A stretch of DNA of 64,000 nucleotides from assembly GCA_016713645.1 (NCBI GenBank), contig JADJOU010000016.1, forward strand, positions 4,291-68,290, given 5' to 3'. Positions 7,206-16,800 of the stretch are shown here, piece after piece. Origin of the DNA: Bacteroidota bacterium (GTDB lineage Bacteria; Bacteroidota; Bacteroidia; Chitinophagales; JADJOU01). Position 1 is the first letter of the stretch, and each line of letters starts with the position of its first letter. A program made the translations under genes and the position numbers. The notes under the pieces were generated by a model. It was given only the letters and a program-made list of their open reading frames with translations. It made no database searches and was not told the origin of the DNA.

Positions 7206-8231
7206 ATGCTCCAACTCACACAGAATAAAATTGCCTTTTACATTGCCTTTTCAGCATTTTTAGCGGGATTAATTTTTTTAACCATCTTCTTCTATTTATT
7301 TCCAACAATGTCTCGTTGGTTATTTATTCTTCCATTTCTAGTGGGAATTGTAAGTTTTATCAGCAATAAGATTTTGGTGGAATCTTTTATGTACAGCAAA
7401 ATCAAGACGCTATACAATGCGATATTAAGTGTAAAGAAAACAGAGAATGTAGATATCAAAAACCCCAATCTCATGGAGATTGAGTACAAAGTAGAACAAT
7501 ACACCAAGAATCAAGCACAGGAAATTGAGACGCTCAAAAAAATGGAAACCTATAGAAGGGAGTTTTTGGGCAATGTCTCCCATGAATTGAAGACACCCAT
7601 ATTCAATATACAGGGTTATTTGGAAACGCTCTTGGATGGCGGGATTGAAGACCCTGAGATCAACTATAAATTTTTGAAAAAAGCCAATGACAATGTTGAG
7701 CGAATTTCAAAAATTGTCGAAGATTTGGTATTCATTTCGCTCTCTGAATCAGGTCAATTAAAATTGAAAAAGGAAGTGTTCAATATTTTTGCCCTTGTAC
7801 AAAAAGTCTATGGCGACCTAGAAGACGAGACAAAAAAGAAGCAAATTAAATTGAGTTTTGAAAATAATATTTATCAAAATATTCCAGTGCTAGCAGATGA
7901 ATCAAGGATATATCAGGTATTGCACAATTTAATTCAAAATGCCATCAAATATTGTCCCAGCGGAACCAAAGTGAAGACTTCATTCAGCGATATAGGCAAC
8001 CATATTTTGGTGGAGATCAATGATAATGGAGATGGAATCGCCGAAGAGCATTTACCGCATTTATACGAGCGATTTTATCGCACAGATCACTCTCGCAATC
8101 GCTCAGAAGGAGGAACAGGCTTGGGACTCGCCATTGTCAAGCACATTATTGAATCACACGGACAAACGGTCTCTGTTCGATCTAAGGTTGGAAAAGGAAC
8201 GGTATTTAGTTTTACCTTAGGCAAGCCATAA
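7206..8231 (+). CDS. PhoR-like membrane sensor histidine kinase
   Basis: The ATG at 7206 is preferred over a GTG at 7197 because that GTG overlaps the -7 promoter box. The 341 residues contain two membrane helices near the N-terminus (about 12-55) with almost no periplasmic loop, then HisKA with the phosphoacceptor in FLGNVSHELKTP and an HATPase domain with QNAIKYC (N box), DNGDGI (G1) and GGTGLGLAIVKHI (G2). The layout matches short PhoR-type kinases without a PAS domain. No response regulator is adjacent, so it is an orphan here and its signal is unknown. Confidence 0.85.
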   Translation: MLQLTQNKIAFYIAFSAFLAGLIFLTIFFYLFPTMSRWLFILPFLVGIVSFISNKILVESFMYSKIKTLYNAILSVKKTENVDIKNPNLMEIEYKVEQYTKNQAQEIETLKKMETYRREFLGNVSHELKTPIFNIQGYLETLLDGGIEDPEINYKFLKKANDNVERISKIVEDLVFISLSESGQLKLKKEVFNIFALVQKVYGDLEDETKKKQIKLSFENNIYQNIPVLADESRIYQVLHNLIQNAIKYCPSGTKVKTSFSDIGNHILVEINDNGDGIAEEHLPHLYERFYRTDHSRNRSEGGTGLGLAIVKHIIESHGQTVSVRSKVGKGTVFSFTLGKP

Positions 8232-8293
8232 AGATTGATGTCTATGAGACAAACAAATCTTCTTGTAGATAAAAGAATTCCGCAATTGATTTA

Positions 8294-11125
8294 CTAAAGC
8301 TTTCTCTTCACTTCAGTCTGCTCGTATGCTTCGATGATATCGCCCACTTGGATATCGTTGTAGTTTTTGATATTCAAACCGCAATCTTGGCCTTTTTGAA
8401 CTTCTTTTACGTCGTCTTTGTAACGCTTCAAAGATTCTAACTCGCCATTGAAAGTAACGATGCCCTCTCTGATGACACGTATTTTCGATTTATTCGTGAC
8501 CTTGCCATCCAAGACATAACATCCCGCAATGGTTCCCACTTTAGTGATTTTGAATACTTCTTTGATTTCGATATTCCCCACGATTTTTTCTTCAATCGTC
8601 GGCTCGAGCATTCCCTCCATCGCAGATCGAATTTCATCGATAACTTGATAGATGACAGAATACAATCGGATATCGATGCTCTCTTTCTCTGCGAGAATCT
8701 TCGCTTGTCCGTTCGGTCGAACTTGGAAGCCAATGATAATCGCATCAGATGCAGAAGCCAACAAGACGTCAGATTCTGTGATAGGACCAACTGCTCTATG
8801 CAATACAGTGACATTGATTTCTGCAGTAGATAATTTCTGCAATGAATCTGTCAAGGCCTCTACTGAACCATCCACGTCTCCTTTGATAATGACATTGAGT
8901 TCTTTGAATGTACCTAATGCCAAACGTCTTCCGATTTCGTCGAGGGTGATATGCTTGCGCGTTCTCATGCCTTGTTCGCGTTCTAACTGCGCTCTCTTAG
9001 AAGCCAATTGCTTCGCCTCTTGTTCGTCTTCAAATTCTTTGAAACGCTCACCTGCTGAAGGCGCGCCATTCAATCCCAATATTTGCACAGGTTCCCCTGG
9101 GTATACTTTTTTCTTCTTGATACCATTGTGGTCATACATGGCTTTGATATTGCCAAAATAAGAACCCGCTACGATGAAGTCTCCGACATTCAATGTTCCA
9201 CCTTCAACCAATACTGTAGCAACATAACCACGACCTTTATCGAGGGATGCTTCAATTACAGCACCAACAGATAATTTATTTGGATTGGCTTTCAATTCCA
9301 ACATATCCGATTCGAGCAAAATCTTCTCGAGCAAATCATCAATACCCATCCCCTTTTTAGCAGAGATTTCTTGTTCTTGGTATTTTCCACCCCAACTCTC
9401 CACTAAGAGATTCATCTCAGCCAATTGACTTCTGACCCCTTCTGGATTGGCCCCTGGCTTATCCATTTTATTGAAGGCAAATATCATCGGCACGTTTGCA
9501 GATTGTGCATGACTAATCGCTTCACGCGTCTGTGGCATCACTTTGTCGTCCGCCGCAATCACGATGATGGCGATATCCGTCAATTTGGCTCCACGCGCTC
9601 TCATCGCTGTAAAGGCCTCGTGACCTGGAGTATCTAAGAATGTAATTTTTCTATTTTGTTTAGGAACCAATACATCGTATGCTCCGATGTGCTGGGTGAT
9701 TCCTCCTGATTCTTTTTTCACGACATTTGTCTCGCGAATATAATCGAGCAAGGAAGTCTTACCGTGATCGACGTGACCCATGATGGTGACGATTGGAGGA
9801 CGCGGCAATAAATCTTCTGGATTGTCCACTTCATCTTCAAATTTCGTACTGTCTTCGAGTGAAATAAACGATACAGAGAATCCAAATTCAGATGCCACCA
9901 ATTCGATGACTTCTGCATCTAAACGCTGATTGATCGATACAATCACCCCAATGCTCATACAAGATTTGATCACCTCAATGGCTGATATATTCATCAGAGA
10001 TGCCAATTCACTTACAGAGATAAACTCTGTCACTTTCAACATCATATCATCCACCAATTCTCTATTGGCTTCAGCCTTTTCGGCCATATCCGCTCGCTTG
10101 CCTCTTCTGATTTTCTGACGAGAATTCTTTGAACTCTGATCGGCGATAGCCGCTTTGGTTCGCTTGATTTTCTCATCAATCTCCTTCTGCGTAATTCCCA
10201 ATTGACCAGGAACTGGCTTCACAGGATCGCCTTTCTTAAACGGCGTATCTCTTTTGAAATTCGGCCTTTCCTTTGGCTTATTTTCTAGCTTAATTCTATT
10301 GTTAACGGTACCCGGTGTATTCGGTCCTGTTGCGATTCTCTTGCGCTTCTTCTTCTCATCGCGCTCTTCCTTAGTTCTATCTCTATCGTCTTTCGGAACA
10401 TCCTTGAGATCGATTTTTCCCATTTGTTTGAGACCAACGACTTTCTGATATTTCGTTTCGACATGCTCTACAACGACTTCTTCAACCGCTGGCTTCACTT
10501 CTTCCGCTACCGGCGCTGGTGTTACGATTTCTACCTTTTCTTCAAAAGGCAATTCAGCTGGCGTTTCTTTGGTTGTCTTCTTAGGTTTCTCAACCTTGGT
10601 TGGCTTGATTTCCTCTTTGACTTTTTTCTTGTCGTCAGAATCAATATCCACTTTGCCCACAATTTTTGGACCGATGAGCTTGGTCTTAGTCGTCTCTATT
10701 TTTTCAACTTCAGGTGATTCGGCTTCTTTCTTTTTAGACTTTGCTCCAGGAATTTCAACTACTGGAATTTCCTCTTTTACAGGGACTTCCTTCGCGACTT
10801 CTTCCACTTTGACCTCTTCTTTCTTTACTTCTGCCTTCTTCGTCTTTGCAGCAGCTGCTTTCGTAGCTTCAGCAATGGACATTTCCTCGTCTCGATCCAA
10901 TTCTTTTCGAGATTGGCCAAGAGAAATTTGATCAGCCTCTTCCTTGAGATACAAATCCTCGCGATACTCCTTGATGAGCAATGTATACATCTGCTCGTCA
11001 ATTTTCGCGTTTGGACTATTTTCAATTTCTATCTTCTTTGACTTTAAGAAATCAAAAATGGTGTCTTTGCTGACATTAAAATAAGTTGCTGCTTGCGCTA
11101 GCCTTGTTGGTCTTTTATCCGACAT
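8294..11125 (-). CDS. infB: Translation initiation factor IF-2
   Basis: 943 residues. It places initiator fMet-tRNA on the 30S subunit and promotes subunit joining with GTP hydrolysis. An IF2_N domain (RLAQAATYFNVSKDTIFDFL) is followed by a long charged Lys/Glu/Pro/Val region (about 80-330) and then the GTPase domain around residue 450 with GHVDHGKT, DTPGHEAF and NKMD. Domains II to IV complete the C-terminus. It is the last gene of rimP-nusA-infB, 61 bp after nusA. Length and motifs are normal and the frame is intact, in contrast to nusA. Confidence 0.97.
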   Translation of the reverse strand: MSDKRPTRLAQAATYFNVSKDTIFDFLKSKKIEIENSPNAKIDEQMYTLLIKEYREDLYLKEEADQISLGQSRKELDRDEEMSIAEATKAAAAKTKKAEVKKEEVKVEEVAKEVPVKEEIPVVEIPGAKSKKKEAESPEVEKIETTKTKLIGPKIVGKVDIDSDDKKKVKEEIKPTKVEKPKKTTKETPAELPFEEKVEIVTPAPVAEEVKPAVEEVVVEHVETKYQKVVGLKQMGKIDLKDVPKDDRDRTKEERDEKKKRKRIATGPNTPGTVNNRIKLENKPKERPNFKRDTPFKKGDPVKPVPGQLGITQKEIDEKIKRTKAAIADQSSKNSRQKIRRGKRADMAEKAEANRELVDDMMLKVTEFISVSELASLMNISAIEVIKSCMSIGVIVSINQRLDAEVIELVASEFGFSVSFISLEDSTKFEDEVDNPEDLLPRPPIVTIMGHVDHGKTSLLDYIRETNVVKKESGGITQHIGAYDVLVPKQNRKITFLDTPGHEAFTAMRARGAKLTDIAIIVIAADDKVMPQTREAISHAQSANVPMIFAFNKMDKPGANPEGVRSQLAEMNLLVESWGGKYQEQEISAKKGMGIDDLLEKILLESDMLELKANPNKLSVGAVIEASLDKGRGYVATVLVEGGTLNVGDFIVAGSYFGNIKAMYDHNGIKKKKVYPGEPVQILGLNGAPSAGERFKEFEDEQEAKQLASKRAQLEREQGMRTRKHITLDEIGRRLALGTFKELNVIIKGDVDGSVEALTDSLQKLSTAEINVTVLHRAVGPITESDVLLASASDAIIIGFQVRPNGQAKILAEKESIDIRLYSVIYQVIDEIRSAMEGMLEPTIEEKIVGNIEIKEVFKITKVGTIAGCYVLDGKVTNKSKIRVIREGIVTFNGELESLKRYKDDVKEVQKGQDCGLNIKNYNDIQVGDIIEAYEQTEVKRKL

Positions 11126-11186
11126 AATGTCAAATTTGTAGCTGTTTTACCAGGTACAATTTATTTATTGTTTAATTTTTAAAATA

Positions 11187-12426
11187 CTAATTACCCTCAA
11201 ATTCCTCTTTCAAGACATTCAATACATCGTCTATTGTCTCTTCTTCCAAGTCACTTCTTCTGACCAATTCATCTCTGCTCAATGCCAATACACTTCTAGC
11301 TGTATCACATCCGATCAATTTCAATTCATCGATGATCCACTGCTCGATTTCATCGCTGAATTCATCCAAGTCGATATCCTCTTCTTCATCATCGATATCT
11401 CTAAATACATCAATTTGGTAGCCAACGAGCTTACTTGCCAATTTGATATTCTGTCCACCTTTTCCAATGGCCATACTCACTTGATCAGGCTCTAAGAAAA
11501 CCTTCACGCGCTTTGTATCTTCATTAATTTCCACAGAATTGATTATTGCTGGTGCCAATGAACGTTGAATAAACAAAGGTAAGTTATTCGTATAATTGAT
11601 GACGTCAATATTTTCATTTTTCAATTCGCGCACGATTCCGTGAATTCTAGATCCTTTGACACCCACACAAGCACCAATTGGGTCAATGCGCTCGTCATAA
11701 GACTCTACAGCCACTTTTGCTTTTTCTCCTGGTTCGCGAACGATTTTCTTAATGGCAATCAAACCATCAAAATCTCTGGAACTTCCAATTCCAATAATTT
11801 CGCTAAGAACGATGGATCCGTTCTCGACAAGATAATCTTTGGATTGCTATTTCTAATATCAACTTCCTTGATAATTGCTTTAACGGTATCACCTTTCTTG
11901 AAGAAATCACTTCTGATTTGCTCTTTCTTCGGCAAAATCAATTCGTTGTTTTCATCATCGACAATCAACAATTCTTTTTCCAAACTTGGTAAACTTCACC
12001 TGTAATAATATCACCCACTCTATCTTTATATTTGCGATAGACTTCGTCTTTTTCCAATTCAGAAATACGCGCTTGAAGGGTTTGCTTAGCTGCCAATACA
12101 CTTCTTCTTCCAAAGAAATCCATTTTCACTTCTTCGTAGGTCTCTTCACCCACATCAAAAGTGCTATCAATTTTCAATGCGTCTGTAATGCCGATTTGCG
12201 CCACTGGATTTTCTACCGTGCCATCTTCAACGATTTCTCTTCGCTGATAAATTTCCAAATCTCCTTTCTCCGTATTTACAATGATATCGAAATTCTCGGT
12301 GCTGCCATATTTCTTCTTTAACAAGGTAAGGAATACATCTTCCAAGACCTTCATCATGGTAGGTCTATCAATATTTTTAAATTCCTTAAACTCTTGAAAC
12401 GAGTCTATTAATTCAATGCTATTCAT
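11187..12426 (-). CDS. nusA: Transcription termination/antitermination factor NusA, two frameshifts
   Basis: NusA binds RNA polymerase and modulates pausing and termination. The protein is readable from MNSIELIDSFQEF to the C-terminal FEGN but needs two corrections. Near 11980 TGGAAAAAGAATTG needs one more A to join QVWKK to ELLIVDDENNELILP; near 11776 ATTTTGATGG needs one more base to join LEVPEIFDG to LIAIKKIVREPG. The NusA N-domain, S1 and two KH domains (GACVGVKGSRI, VSMAIGKGGQN) are present, with an acidic C-terminal end. As the gene is essential and all domains are conserved, the breaks are almost surely base-call errors. Confidence 0.92.
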
Positions 12427-12443
12427 TGGTTGGTCATTTATTT

Positions 12444-12935
12444 TTATTGTTTAAAATTAAATTTTACGATTGCTTTTTTAATATTTGCCAATTCTATATA
12501 TCGCTGCTCAACAGGCAATTCAACTGCCACTGCTTTGCTCTTCTTTGCTGTTTTCTCTTTTTTCTCGATCTCTATGGTGATGCCCAAATCATCTTGTGCC
12601 TTCAAAATTCCCTCTACTTTGGTACCATCATTTAAGAGAATATCCAATTCTTTGCCCATGCGCTTTTGATACTGCTGAGGAACTCGAAGGGGATTGCTCA
12701 TTCCCGGCGAAGAAACCTCCAAGGTATAATTGTCTGAGACGCCAGGTTCTTTATCCAATTTGTCCCCCACCAATTTGCTGATTTCTGCACATTGATCAAT
12801 GGTCACATTCACCATCCCATCGACAAAAATCTGCACCTTATTCGCCACCAATTTGACTTCTACTAAAAACAAATTCTCTTCAGCGAGCTTTTCCTTGAGC
12901 CAATTTTCAATATGTATTTTAATAGATGCCTGCAC
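12444..12935 (-). CDS. rimP: Ribosome maturation factor RimP
   Basis: 163 residues, needed for 30S subunit assembly. The N-terminal domain carries VEVKLVANKVQIFVDG and IDQCAEISKLVGDKLD; the conserved YTLEVSSPGMSNPL follows, then the SH3-like C-domain. A GTG start at 12935 is chosen because no earlier Met exists in frame and the family begins close to this point. It opens the operon, with nusA starting 17 bp downstream, and a terminator for the preceding transcript lies just upstream. Confidence 0.93.
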   Translation of the reverse strand: MQASIKIHIENWLKEKLAEENLFLVEVKLVANKVQIFVDGMVNVTIDQCAEISKLVGDKLDKEPGVSDNYTLEVSSPGMSNPLRVPQQYQKRMGKELDILLNDGTKVEGILKAQDDLGITIEIEKKEKTAKKSKAVAVELPVEQRYIELANIKKAIVKFNFKQ

Positions 12936-12963
12936 CGAATTCTCAATTATTATCCCTTATGAA

Positions 12964-12998
12964 ACAAAAAGAGGAAGCATCTCGCTTCCTCTTTCACA
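12964..12998 (-). terminator. Terminator upstream of the rimP operon
   Basis: AAAGAGGAAGC (12968-12978) pairs perfectly with GCTTCCTCTTT (12984-12994) around a 5-base loop. On the minus strand the stem is followed by TTTTTGTTTC. It would insulate rimP from transcripts coming from the DUF2330 side. Confidence 0.75.
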
Positions 12999-13110
12999 CA
13001 TTCACGGTGCGAATATAAACCAATTTTTATTAAAAATCGATGTTTTTTTTCAATTTCTAGCGATTGAGCCAAGTCTAGTCCTCGTCCAATGGCCGATTGA
13101 GCTCTTTCTG

Positions 13111-13300
13111 CATTAAACCCAGATTACGCATTATAAATTCTATTACAAAGCCAATCTGCTGTGATCGGTCGCGTGTCTCGATTTTTCTCCTCAAAATAGG
13201 GTAAACTATTCTATCGTCAAAAAATCTTGTGTGCGCCCTTGCTATCTTTGCATATTGTCTCCTCACTACGAATTCTAACACGTAATCTGGGTTAAATGAA
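13111..13300. repeat. 190-bp element with imperfect terminal inverted repeats
   Basis: CATTAAACCCAGATTACG (13111-13128) is repeated inverted as CGTAATCTGGGTTAAATG (13281-13298) with one mismatch, and similarity continues about 18 bp further inward. A 68-codon minus-strand frame fills the interior but crosses the repeat edge and has no family features, so I do not call it a gene. It is probably a MITE-like or REP-type element. Confidence 0.55.
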
Positions 13301-13305
13301 TCAGC

Positions 13306-14811
13306 TTATTCCCTTATCCGTCTCCTGCTTATGAATAGGGAGATTGACAAGATAAATAGCAATAGACCAATTCCCCAACTCGTCAAATCGCTCTTATTCT
13401 TGACCGTTTTCACAGATTTCTTGGTGGACTTCTTAGGCTTTACACTATTCGTCTTAACCTCCGTTTTGGACCCTGAAGCATAGTTGGCAAATTCATTTTG
13501 ATAGGACCCATAAAGGGAAACATCCCATCCCGTAAGGGTATTTAAAGTCATCAATTCCTTTTTTCTGCGCGCATTGACTTGCCCATAATATTCCTTTGCC
13601 GACTCGCAAGTGATTTTTTCTTTGATGGCATGTTGCATAATATATCGCCCTTGAAATTGATCTTGATTCGGTGTTTCCTGAAAAATCAAGTCTTGCGGGA
13701 AGTTTTGTCTGTCATAGCGCACATGCAATCTCGTAAAAAACACCTCACCATCGTAATCAGAGATTCTGCTCGAATATTGCTCTTGATTCTGATATGCGGT
13801 CACCCATTCAACACCCGCTTCTTTGAATTCATTGAATTTGGGAGGGTTTCCTGCGCATGGGTCGCAATGGGTATAATTATTGGAATTCAAATTCCATGCA
13901 TATTCGAGATAGGTTGCCTGTCGGTCTTTCTTATAAGTGACCTCAAACAAGTCCTTATAAAACTGTCCAAATTTTGGTTTGAGGAATTCAGGGATATTCG
14001 CATCCGTTGGAATTTTTAATGTCTTGTAGTTCGTTGTCTCCACGCGCCCTTTTTGCGTAAAAGCATAGATAATCAAATCTTGCGCACTCCCGTCTGAATT
14101 GGCCATGCCCAGTCTAATTGGCAACATAAATTTAGGCGAATTGAAGGCGATTTGAATCGGTCTCAATTTATTCAAGCCCGCTTTCTTCTGCTCACCTAAA
14201 TTCACTTTCACCACAAAAAATTTCAAGTTGCTCTTGATATATGGATCTAAAACCTCTTCTGCTTTGTCGGGGATTTTATAGCCATTCGCCAATAACCAAG
14301 ACTTCAACCCGCCACTCTCCTCTGCGGATAGAATCAAGATATCGTATTCGCCTATGGTATAAGAGGCTTCGATTTTCACTTTATAATTTTCAAGGCCTTG
14401 AGATGGCGCTATATCATCCATAACGCGTGAACTAGATTTCAACATCATCGACTCAGCCATGTATCTTCTCATATCACAAGGATTCTGATCGTGGTATTCC
14501 ACCAATCGAGGCCCAGAATAGGCATCCAATTTGTCGAATATACTTTGATCGACGACTTTGATATCCTCCTTTTTCAGCACGACAGGGACAGGCACTACCA
14601 TGGCAAAATCTTTAGCATCGCCGTCGAAGTCATTGCTCATGGTGATTACTTGTCGCTCACCATTTCGAGTGATGATCACCTGTGAAGATTTGTTGAACAA
14701 TTTGGCATCTGCTTTGGCGACATAGAATCCGCAGAAGGCGTATGCACGCTCATTAGCCATTAGAAGGGCTATCGCGAGCAAAAGTTTTGGAGCATTTTTA
14801 AAGCGGTACAT
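13306..14811 (-). CDS. DUF2330 family membrane-anchored exported protein
   Basis: 501 residues with a signal peptide (cleavage near YAFCGF), a large exported domain and a single C-terminal membrane helix (about 473-492: WGIGLLLFILSISLFI) followed by Arg residues. The DUF2330 signature is clear at the mature N-terminus: CGFYVAKADAKLFNKSSQVI, TMSNDFDGDAKDFAMVVPVP and PRLVEYHDQNPC. Conserved cysteines (CGFY, NPC, HCDPCAG) may be disulfide-bonded or bind a ligand. Function is unknown. The gene lies 24 bp downstream of an NqrB/RnfD-like membrane protein, so the two are likely co-transcribed and may act together. Confidence 0.8.
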   Translation of the reverse strand: MYRFKNAPKLLLAIALLMANERAYAFCGFYVAKADAKLFNKSSQVIITRNGERQVITMSNDFDGDAKDFAMVVPVPVVLKKEDIKVVDQSIFDKLDAYSGPRLVEYHDQNPCDMRRYMAESMMLKSSSRVMDDIAPSQGLENYKVKIEASYTIGEYDILILSAEESGGLKSWLLANGYKIPDKAEEVLDPYIKSNLKFFVVKVNLGEQKKAGLNKLRPIQIAFNSPKFMLPIRLGMANSDGSAQDLIIYAFTQKGRVETTNYKTLKIPTDANIPEFLKPKFGQFYKDLFEVTYKKDRQATYLEYAWNLNSNNYTHCDPCAGNPPKFNEFKEAGVEWVTAYQNQEQYSSRISDYDGEVFFTRLHVRYDRQNFPQDLIFQETPNQDQFQGRYIMQHAIKEKITCESAKEYYGQVNARRKKELMTLNTLTGWDVSLYGSYQNEFANYASGSKTEVKTNSVKPKKSTKKSVKTVKNKSDLTSWGIGLLLFILSISLFISRRRIRE

Positions 14812-14835
14812 AGTATATATTTTTAGGTGAATAAT

Positions 14836-15726
14836 TTAAATGGTTGGCAATGTATTACTAATAGGTTGAAGCGGATTCTTTGACCGCCAATTGAATCGAT
14901 TTTCTTTGAATAATTTATCAAACAAGATTGTCAAAGGCGATAAGAAAAAGAGTGCCCAAACTGGCGCTGCATTGACAAATTGAAAATTGGCTAGATAGAA
15001 GGCTAAGACGGCGATGCAAGCAGCCCAAATTAATCTACCTAATTTAGAATTGGGTGTGGAGACTGGATCCGTAATCATAAAAAAGGAGAATAATAAAATA
15101 GAACCATTGGAAATTTGATGTAAAAAGAAATCAAATGGCCAACCTTTATAGACAACATTTCGATAAAATTCCAATCCAAAAAACACGAGCATAAAGCCCA
15201 ATGTCGTGTCAAATTTTTCCACTTTTGTCACGACGGCGACACCCAAACTTCCCACTAAAAAAATCAAAATCGCCGTGCTGCCCCATTGTCCAGGGCTAAT
15301 CCACGCATCACCTGTCAAAACAATCGCAGCGACGATGCCGATATTGGCGGGGTTGTAAAAATGTTTCTTTTGAATTTGAAAAATAAACTTAGAGGCTATA
15401 GCAACAAAACTTGCGAATGCATAGGTGTATACATGATTGGCTTTGAGCAAGAGGCATAGGCCCAAAGATGTGATTAGTGCGGATTTTAACGCGCTGTAAT
15501 CTTTATTAAATATTTTGCAAAAGAGCAATTGGCTGAAAAGAGAAGTTGAAAATATGGTGATGAACTTTTGCCAATCGGCCTCCCAGCCAATATAGCGAAT
15601 TCCGTAATATAAGAATGCGGATAAAAACAAGATTTGCAAATGCCTCGCATCCGCTAGCAGGAATTGAATTGGATCTATTTCTTTTGTTTTCATATGCCCT
15701 AAGATGCAGGAAAAAATATTTTCCAT
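14836..15726 (-). CDS. NqrB/RnfD/RnfE family membrane protein, stand-alone
   Basis: A polytopic protein with about eight hydrophobic helices and the family landmarks FYNPANIGIVAA, a Gly-rich helix, and FFMITDPVSTPNSKLGRLIW. In NqrB and RnfD, FMN is attached covalently to a Thr in an S-G-A-T motif; no such motif is visible here, and SNGSILLF stands in the equivalent region, so flavin attachment is doubtful. No other Nqr or Rnf subunit is nearby. The first ATG is at 15726; an internal ATG at 15693 (MKTKEIDP) starts closer to the family's usual N-terminus. It is paired with the DUF2330 gene. Confidence 0.75.
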   Translation of the reverse strand: MENIFSCILGHMKTKEIDPIQFLLADARHLQILFLSAFLYYGIRYIGWEADWQKFITIFSTSLFSQLLFCKIFNKDYSALKSALITSLGLCLLLKANHVYTYAFASFVAIASKFIFQIQKKHFYNPANIGIVAAIVLTGDAWISPGQWGSTAILIFLVGSLGVAVVTKVEKFDTTLGFMLVFFGLEFYRNVVYKGWPFDFFLHQISNGSILLFSFFMITDPVSTPNSKLGRLIWAACIAVLAFYLANFQFVNAAPVWALFFLSPLTILFDKLFKENRFNWRSKNPLQPISNTLPTI

Positions 15727-15776
15727 AAAAGTATGTTCAATTTAATACTATCTTTATTTTTTTTCTAGTAAAAGCC

Positions 15777-16787
15777 ATGATTCGGAATTTTTTTATCTAT
15801 CTCATTTTATTCACTGCGAGTCTTTCTCCATTAAAAGCTGAAATCGATAAATATTATGTGAGAGACCTCTCTGAAAAATTCACTTTTAGGCCATATTTTT
15901 CGCACTACAATATGACCTTTAATTATATACAGCCCGATTCAATTCCCAATGTCACGTATAAACCCAATACTACTTTTGATTTGGGATTGGGATTCAGTCA
16001 TCGATGGTTGTCCATTGGCTATTCATTTGCGGTGGCCAGAAGAGGTGATCCGAAAACATATGGCGTTTCTAAATCCTTCGATATTCAAGGTGATGTATAT
16101 GTAGATAAGAGCATCATTCAATTTGCCTATCAAAATTACAAAGGCTATTATGCCACAAAAGGAACGGATTGGTTCCCCACCATTGTTGATAGCGTGCCCA
16201 ATATTGTGCGCCCCGACATGCATACGCATAATATTGCCCTTGGCTATATGTATATATTCAATGGGAATAAATTGAGTTTTCGTTCTATATTCTCACAGAG
16301 TCAATGGCAAGTCCATAGTGCTGGATCCTTCCTGATTGGTGGCGGACTCTCTGTCTTTATCATGAACGCTGATAGCTCCATCACCAGCAATCCCAATCTA
16401 AGCAATGATCCAAAGGCGAATGAAACCAATTTCCAATCTGGCTACTTCATTGCACCGTCAATTAAATTCGGCTATGCCTATAACTTAATTATCATGAAGC
16501 ATATATCCATCATGGGAGCTGCATTGCCAGGATTGAGTTATGGTTATTCCGACTATGAAATTAAAGGCGGCAAACCGAGAAGTGATATGAATTTCAATTT
16601 CCAAGGACAATTGCGCTATGGCGTTTTATACAATAGTAGGTATTTCTTTGGAGGGTTTAATGGCGTAACCGATATCTATTCACATCAAATTTTAGAAAAC
16701 AGATTTTTCTTTGTATCCCACAGGCTAGAGCTCTTTGCAGGATTCAGATTCAGAGCCCCTAAATTTATTTGCAAAAAATGCAGATAG
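15777..16787 (+). CDS. DUF4421 family outer-membrane protein
   Basis: 336 residues with a signal peptide (MIRNFFIYLILFTASLSPLKA). The body has alternating hydrophobic and aromatic strands typical of an outer-membrane beta-barrel and matches DUF4421 by the N-terminal YVRDLSEKFTFRPYFSHY, the LGLGFSHRWLSIGYSFA segment and a C-terminal strand region rich in Phe/Arg. The sequence ends in a Cys pair, KFICKKCR. Role unknown. It is transcribed divergently from the NqrB-like gene across a 50-bp gap. Confidence 0.75.
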   Translation: MIRNFFIYLILFTASLSPLKAEIDKYYVRDLSEKFTFRPYFSHYNMTFNYIQPDSIPNVTYKPNTTFDLGLGFSHRWLSIGYSFAVARRGDPKTYGVSKSFDIQGDVYVDKSIIQFAYQNYKGYYATKGTDWFPTIVDSVPNIVRPDMHTHNIALGYMYIFNGNKLSFRSIFSQSQWQVHSAGSFLIGGGLSVFIMNADSSITSNPNLSNDPKANETNFQSGYFIAPSIKFGYAYNLIIMKHISIMGAALPGLSYGYSDYEIKGGKPRSDMNFNFQGQLRYGVLYNSRYFFGGFNGVTDIYSHQILENRFFFVSHRLELFAGFRFRAPKFICKKCR

Positions 16788-16800
16788 ACTCAATGTACAT

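Noticed and set aside
8652..9161. A 169-codon plus-strand frame opposite infB
   Set aside because: It is antisense to the conserved GTPase region of infB, is Ser/Cys-rich and has no family features; the infB frame is intact and explains the openness.
11759..11983. Programmed frameshifting in nusA
   Set aside because: Two breaks of the same type (one base missing from a run) occur in this gene and many others, with no slippery site plus structure and no known precedent in nusA; sequencing error is simpler.
13075..13281. A 68-codon minus-strand frame
   Set aside because: It lies mostly inside the inverted-repeat element, reads through one terminal repeat, has no signal, motif or ribosome-binding site, and repeats a peptide encoded by the repeat arm.
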